10,203 nucleotides of DNA from Pseudomonadota bacterium. GTDB taxonomy: Bacteria > Bdellovibrionota > Bdellovibrionia > Bdellovibrionales > JAEYZS01. Where the stretch lies: the NCBI GenBank assembly GCA_023427925.1, contig JAEYZS010000085.1, positions 1 to 10,203 of the forward strand. Direction: 5' to 3'. Below, in pieces: positions 7,669 to 10,203 of this stretch. The notes below the pieces were generated by a model. That model saw nothing but the letters and a program-made list of their open reading frames with translations, had not been told where the DNA came from and did not search any database. The position numbers and the translations under genes were made by a program. Numbering within the stretch: the stretch's first letter is position 1; the number at the start of each line of letters is the position of its first letter.

Positions 7669-7700
7669 GAAAAATAAGAATAATACGTTCTTTGGCCAAA
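7669..7700 (-). promoter_or_regulatory. Candidate Bacteroidota-type promoter for the minus-strand operon
   Basis: On the minus strand TTTG (7700-7697) is followed after 20 bases by TATTTTTC (7676-7669). The Bacteroidota sigma consensus is TTTG, about 19 bases, then TAnnTTTG, so one base differs in the second box. It lies about 65 bases upstream of the DUF4105 start. Such AT-rich matches occur by chance, so confidence is low. Confidence 0.3.
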
Positions 7701-7726
7701 TTTTTGGTGAGGTGTTCCTTTCCTTA

Positions 7727-7757
7727 TTTGCAGTTAAATTCAAATGTATTAAATTAA
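7727..7757 (+). promoter_or_regulatory. Candidate Bacteroidota-type promoter for the 116-residue gene
   Basis: TTTG (7727-7730), a 19-base spacer, then TAAATTAA (7750-7757), which keeps four of the six fixed bases of TAnnTTTG. Initiation just downstream would leave a leader of about 15 bases before the ATG at 7779. Weak match; spacing is ideal. Confidence 0.3.
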
Positions 7758-7778
7758 GGACCTTAAAAACTTGTTGTT

Positions 7779-8129
7779 ATGAAAACCCAGTTAAACGAGC
7801 TTGTCCAGAGGCTTACTGCCAAACAAGATGTTGAATGTGTTCGTCCAAAGAAAACTTCCACTGCGTTAAAGGAATGTATCGATCGAAACTACGTTCATGT
7901 GATGTTTCGAAAGACAGGTACTGAGGTTGGGGTAAAACTTGACCGCAAGGCTTGCAAATTCGATGGTGTTAATTTTGAGCAAGGCATCGGAAAGGTTTTA
8001 ATAGTTGGTGGGCTAACCTTAAATTACGACAGGGTTCGATGTGTCGCTGAAATCGATTTGTCGTCATGTGAGGGAGAAGGTTTTCTGGAGCCTGTTTCAG
8101 AAGCGGAATACGCAGCGATTATGAAATAG
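7779..8129 (+). CDS. Orphan 116-residue hypothetical protein
   Basis: I do not recognise this protein. It is soluble, with no signal peptide or membrane segment. The N-terminus is a basic helix (MKTQLNELVQRLTAKQ), followed by a short Pro/Lys segment, then alternating hydrophobic stretches typical of beta strands (YVHVMFRK, VGVKLD, KVLIVGGLTLNY, RCVAEIDL) and an acidic tail. This suggests a small beta-rich domain. Four cysteines (20, 33, 59, 88) fall before position 90, plus one in the tail, with no CxxC metal motif. Start is the ATG at 7779; an in-frame alternative is not evident. It is divergent from the DUF4105 gene, with 174 bases between, and has its own possible promoter. Codon pattern and amino-acid make-up look genuinely coding. 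A role in the peptide pathway cannot be argued from sequence. Confidence 0.7.
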   Translation: MKTQLNELVQRLTAKQDVECVRPKKTSTALKECIDRNYVHVMFRKTGTEVGVKLDRKACKFDGVNFEQGIGKVLIVGGLTLNYDRVRCVAEIDLSSCEGEGFLEPVSEAEYAAIMK

Positions 8130-8525
8130 CTTTATAGTTGGATTCCCTAGCTTCTCCACTGATGTGATCGGGACTGAAATCCCTCACAGGGAATTCCATT
8201 TTAATCGCGTTGAGCAACATGGACGAATTGTCGGAGCGTCCGGTGGTGTTTGGAATATTCGTTATAAAACATAACACTTCTGCGCATTTACAGAATTTTG
8301 ACGTGATCAACCAATTTGCAGTGAACGAATACCGATTTATTTGAAAATCCTGTAGAGTATTTGTCAAGGGTCTATGGGTCAAATGTCGGTGTACTGGAGC
8401 CAGGTCAAGATATGGATTTGCTAAAGCCAACTGGAAAGGATCCGGCATACAGATATAAATGGTCCAATGATTAATCGGTCTGGATTTAAACGCGAACTCG
8501 CGAAGAAGCAAATACGCGTCAGTAA
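8130..8525 (+). pseudogene. Gap with out-of-frame protein-like fragments, possible decayed gene
   Basis: No intact gene fills these 396 bases. On the + strand protein-like segments appear in different frames. One in frame 2 (about 8168-8341) reads LSNMDELSERPVVFGIF and continues to a stop at 8342. Another in frame 3 (8325-8474) includes ENPVEYLSRVYGSNVGVLEP and ends at TAA 8472; it lacks a start codon because a stop sits at 8322. They could be joined by one or two frameshifts into a remnant of a gene between the orphan protein and the thioesterase. I do not recognise the product. A 147-codon minus-strand frame across the region runs head-on into the thioesterase start and looks like chance. 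Confidence 0.35.
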
Positions 8526-9233
8526 ATGAAATTGTTTTGTTTCCCTTATGCTGGTGGGTCATCTACCGTGTTTTCAAAATGGTCTTTGTTATTGCCGAGT
8601 AGCATCCAGGTCGTGCCGTTTGAGCTAAAAGGGAGGGGTAAACGCGTACAGGAGGTCGCCTATCAGAATTTTAGCGAAGCGATTGATGACATTTTTGACA
8701 AAATAGGGCACGACCTTGCTGACGATAAATATGCATTATTTGGTCACAGCCTTGGAGCAAAAATTATCTTCGAACTAGCGCATCAAATCTTTGAGCGAAA
8801 GCTCCCCAAACCCTCACATCTTTTTTTTTCTGGAAGCGGAGCGCCCCACGTACCGGGGAGAGACTTAAAGGAATATAGCAAAATGTCGGATGCGCAGTTT
8901 GTGGAAGAGCTATTAAACCTGGGGGGAACTCCTAAGGAGTTTTTTAACTCGGAGGAGTTGATGGATTTCTTTATCCCTATACTTCGAAGTGACTTTTTGT
9001 TGGCTGAAGAATGTCGGATCTCAGTTCAGAAAAGCCCGTTACCGGTCAACATAACTGTTTTTGCGGGGAAAGAAGAGGAATTGGAATCGGAGCAATTAAC
9101 AGGGTGGACGGAATGTACTACCAAGTCCTGTTCAATACATTTCTTTGATGGCGGACATTTTTTTATCAATTCATGTAGCGCACAAATTGCAAGACTTGTT
9201 GGACAAACGTTGATCCTCTCACAAAACCAATAG
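8526..9233 (+). CDS. Type II (editing) thioesterase of NRPS cluster
   Basis: A 235-residue alpha/beta hydrolase of the GrsT/SrfAD type, full length for the family. It starts with the standard MKLFCFPYAGGSS and has PFELKGRGKRV (31-41), the nucleophile elbow GHSLGA with Ser75, the FFSGSGAPHVPG segment (100-111), and GGHFF with the catalytic His211. These enzymes hydrolyse wrong or stalled acyl groups from phosphopantetheine arms of NRPS carriers and keep the line running. At the usual acidic-residue position the sequence reads AGKEEELESEQL (180-191), giving Glu (183-185) in place of Asp; whether this weakens catalysis is unknown. The ATG at 8526 fits the family N-terminus exactly. It is the only intact NRPS-related gene right of the minus-strand operon. 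The antiporter remnant starts 9 bases after its stop, so the two probably once shared a transcript. Confidence 0.93.
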   Translation: MKLFCFPYAGGSSTVFSKWSLLLPSSIQVVPFELKGRGKRVQEVAYQNFSEAIDDIFDKIGHDLADDKYALFGHSLGAKIIFELAHQIFERKLPKPSHLFFSGSGAPHVPGRDLKEYSKMSDAQFVEELLNLGGTPKEFFNSEELMDFFIPILRSDFLLAEECRISVQKSPLPVNITVFAGKEEELESEQLTGWTECTTKSCSIHFFDGGHFFINSCSAQIARLVGQTLILSQNQ

Positions 9234-9242
9234 ACTTACAAA

Positions 9243-9551
9243 ATGGCTCATTTAGCACTCTTTATTTTAGTCATAACTGCAATTGTGGTTATTATGATCG
9301 TTGCCCAGATTGTGGCAGGTTGATCAATCTAGTTGGGCAGCCTAAAGTGCTCGGGGAGATGGTTGCTGGGGTGTTATTGGATCCAACCATTTTTGGTTTC
9401 TTGTTTCCCACTCTTTCTGAGCAAATTTTTTCACCTTCTGTAAGACCATCATTATTTATTCTAAGCAACCTTGGCCTTTCATTCTATATGTTTGTTCGCT
9501 GGAGCAGAAGTTGATTTTAAATTTTTCAATAGGCAATTGGCTCTGTTTTGA
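9243..9551 (+). pseudogene. CPA2-type cation/proton antiporter, frameshifted 5' remnant
   Basis: The first ~100 codons of a KefB/NapA-like antiporter appear in three frames. Frame 3 from ATG 9243 gives MAHLALFILVITAIVVIM, the first membrane helix, and stops at TGA 9321. Frame 2 from 9320 gives LINLVGQPKVLGEMVAGVLL and FGFLFPTL, the family's conserved 'GQP.vlGE..aGilLgP', and stops at 9512. Frame 3 again from 9501 gives GAEVDFKFFNRQLAL, the 'G.e.d' that follows the third helix, and stops at 9549. The order is exactly that of an intact antiporter, so at least two indels (near 9318 and near 9495) broke it. Recognisable sequence then ends, so the remaining roughly 300 or more codons are deleted or displaced. 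Intact relatives exchange Na+ or K+ for H+ at the inner membrane. A sequencing error could explain one shift but not the truncation. Confidence 0.8.
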
Positions 9552-9819
9552 AATTCCTGGCTGAGTAAAGAACGAAGCAGGTGTCTTTTGCCCACTCAAT
9601 GCCTATCGGATGCGAACGCACCATTGTAAAGACCTCCGACTCCATCTTCCAGTGTCATCCCGTGAAGTGACATGGATTGGAGGACCGCGGATTCATTTGC
9701 AGAGTTTGGTAGGGATTGAAGTTCTTGTTCTCACAGATTCCCAAGTTTGAGGGAATAGACTCAATACGTTGGTCCATGGTAGAGTCTTAAGTGACGTAAC
9801 CATGCGGTCAACTACATCT
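9552..9819. other. Non-coding junk between antiporter and IS66 remnants
   Basis: No frame on either strand gives a convincing gene. The minus strand has short open segments interrupted by stops. Its position just downstream of the IS66 transposase fragment suggests it is the decayed outer end of that element and the junction that truncated the antiporter. I could not identify a terminal inverted repeat or target duplication by eye. Confidence 0.4.
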
Positions 9820-10012
9820 TGCAGGTGTAGTAGTTCCGTTATGCGGTTATCAGATGTGCTGTATTTGTCAAGGGTAGTTCGCAGCCATTCAAAAGATCAA
9901 TCTCATTGATTTTGCAGGTGCCTATGAACGAGTAGAGCTTTGCAGCGCGTTGGGCAAAACAGCGGTGATTAATGGCAGGTTTAGCAAAAAGGTTTCCGGG
10001 TTGCAGTCTACG
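9820..10012 (-). pseudogene. IS66-family transposase, C-terminal fragment with frameshift
   Basis: On the minus strand a frame from 9967 reads HRCFAQRAAKLYSFIGTCK, matching the 'A..RAA.lYSf..tCk.n.i.P..WL' region near the end of IS66 (TnpC) transposases. The conserved continuation, EWLRTTLDKYSTSDNRITEL, is in another frame (about 9890-9821). A one-base deletion around 9891-9896, where the usual Pro-Phe before the Trp would be encoded, explains the shift. The part nearest 10012 (LFAKPA in frame) is a worn version of the 'GRKN.LF.G' segment. The fragment then stops at the tip of the IS21-type element, which probably inserted into it. It cannot make a functional transposase. Confidence 0.7.
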
Positions 10013-10043
10013 GCGCTAAGTCGGCTCAGCCTGATTATTCCGG

Positions 10044-10092
10044 TAAAACTGAGCCACTGTTCTGGCGTAAAGTGAGCCACCCTGTTCTGCGA
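10044..10092. repeat. Tandem terminal repeats of the IS21-type element
   Basis: Two adjacent units, TAAAACTGAGCCACTGTTCT (from 10044, 24 bases with GGCG) and TAAAGTGAGCCACCCTGTTC (from 10068, 25 bases with TGCGA), share TAAA, GAGCCAC, TGTTCTG and GCG in order. A third, diverged unit lies at 10017-10043 (TAAGTCGGCTCAGCC then TTCCGG). Multiple terminal repeats of this size are bound by the transposase in IS21 elements. Confidence 0.65.
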
Positions 10093-10106
10093 TGATAAAT
10101 GTAATT

Positions 10107-10203
10107 CTAATTTTTGGTTTTCTGTTTTCTTAGAGATTCCCCCTTCAGCTCGATCTTGTTGGCATTAGCTGTCATTCTGTCCATTATTGCATCTGCGAGG
10201 GTT
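10107..10203 (-). CDS. istB: IstB-like helper ATPase of IS21 family, C-terminus only (5' partial)
   Basis: The last 31 codons before TAG (10109-10107) read TLADAIMDRMTANANKIEL and then KGESLRKQK. This is the very characteristic tail of IstB, 'LADAI.DR...nahrIeLkGeS.Rk', the AAA+ ATPase that assembles with the IstA transposase and selects target DNA. The Walker motifs are beyond the window edge. The reading frame is clean. Confidence 0.85.
   Translation of the reverse strand, partial: TLADAIMDRMTANANKIELKGESLRKQKTKN

Larger units (their letters stand above)
10017..10203 (-). mobile_element. IS21-family element, one end (runs off the window)
   Basis: The 3' end of istB is followed by about 90 bases holding repeated units of the kind that IS21-family ends carry as multiple terminal repeats. 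The outer tip lies near 10013-10017, where the IS66 sequence ends; the exact base cannot be fixed without the other end. The rest of istB and istA should lie to the right of the window. There is no sign of decay in the visible part, so the element may be intact. Confidence 0.75.

Noticed and set aside
7691..7700. Perfect palindrome TTTGGCCAAA in the divergent intergenic region, considered as an operator
   Set aside because: A single 10-base palindrome in AT-rich DNA is not enough, no regulator gene is in the window, and part of it is explained by the candidate promoter box.
8491..8502. CGCGAACTCGCG inverted repeat upstream of the thioesterase
   Set aside because: A 2-base loop and no U-run; neither a terminator nor a convincing operator.
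8119..8562. 147-codon open frame on the minus strand
   Set aside because: It starts inside the thioesterase gene head-on, overlaps the end of the 116-residue gene, and its make-up does not look like a real protein; the + strand fragments look more coding.

Overview
The window looks like a chromosomal accessory region of a Bacteroidota bacterium. The sequence is AT-rich and has no Shine-Dalgarno-like sites. It carries a DUF4105-type membrane protein that is typical of that phylum, and its insertion-sequence remnants (IS66 and IS21 families) resemble Bacteroidota versions. Genus cannot be read from the sequence.

Most of the window is the edge of a nonribosomal peptide synthetase (NRPS) gene cluster. 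At the left edge is the 3' end of a large NRPS gene, showing the C-terminal part of its chain-releasing thioesterase domain (+ strand, ends at 500). It meets tail-to-tail, with overlapping stop codons, a tryptophan 2,3-dioxygenase-family heme enzyme (- strand, 495-1340). A DUF6875-like protein of unknown function follows (+, 1498-2193). Next is a likely three-gene minus-strand operon, in transcription order: a DUF4105 protease-like membrane protein (7604-6435), a stand-alone adenylation-carrier protein with half a condensation domain in front (6384-3964), and a flavin-dependent halogenase-like enzyme (3933-2200).

The right third is + strand and partly decayed. It holds an orphan 116-residue protein (7779-8129), a stretch of about 400 bases with out-of-frame protein-like fragments, an intact stand-alone type II thioesterase (8526-9233), and the frameshifted 5' end of a CPA2-type cation/proton antiporter (from 9243). 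That ends in a mobile-element graveyard: a frameshifted IS66 transposase fragment cut by the end of an IS21-family element, whose istB gene runs off the right edge.

Working model (inference): the A-T protein loads an aromatic amino acid on its own carrier domain; its pocket code reads closest to tyrosine. The flavin enzyme halogenates (or dehydrogenates) it there, and the dioxygenase-family enzyme oxidises an aromatic building block. The NRPS assembles and releases the peptide, and the type II thioesterase clears misloaded carriers. The pairing of halogenase and tryptophan dioxygenase recalls the chlorokynurenine route of taromycin, but the tyrosine-like code argues for another substrate. That conflict is the most interesting open point.
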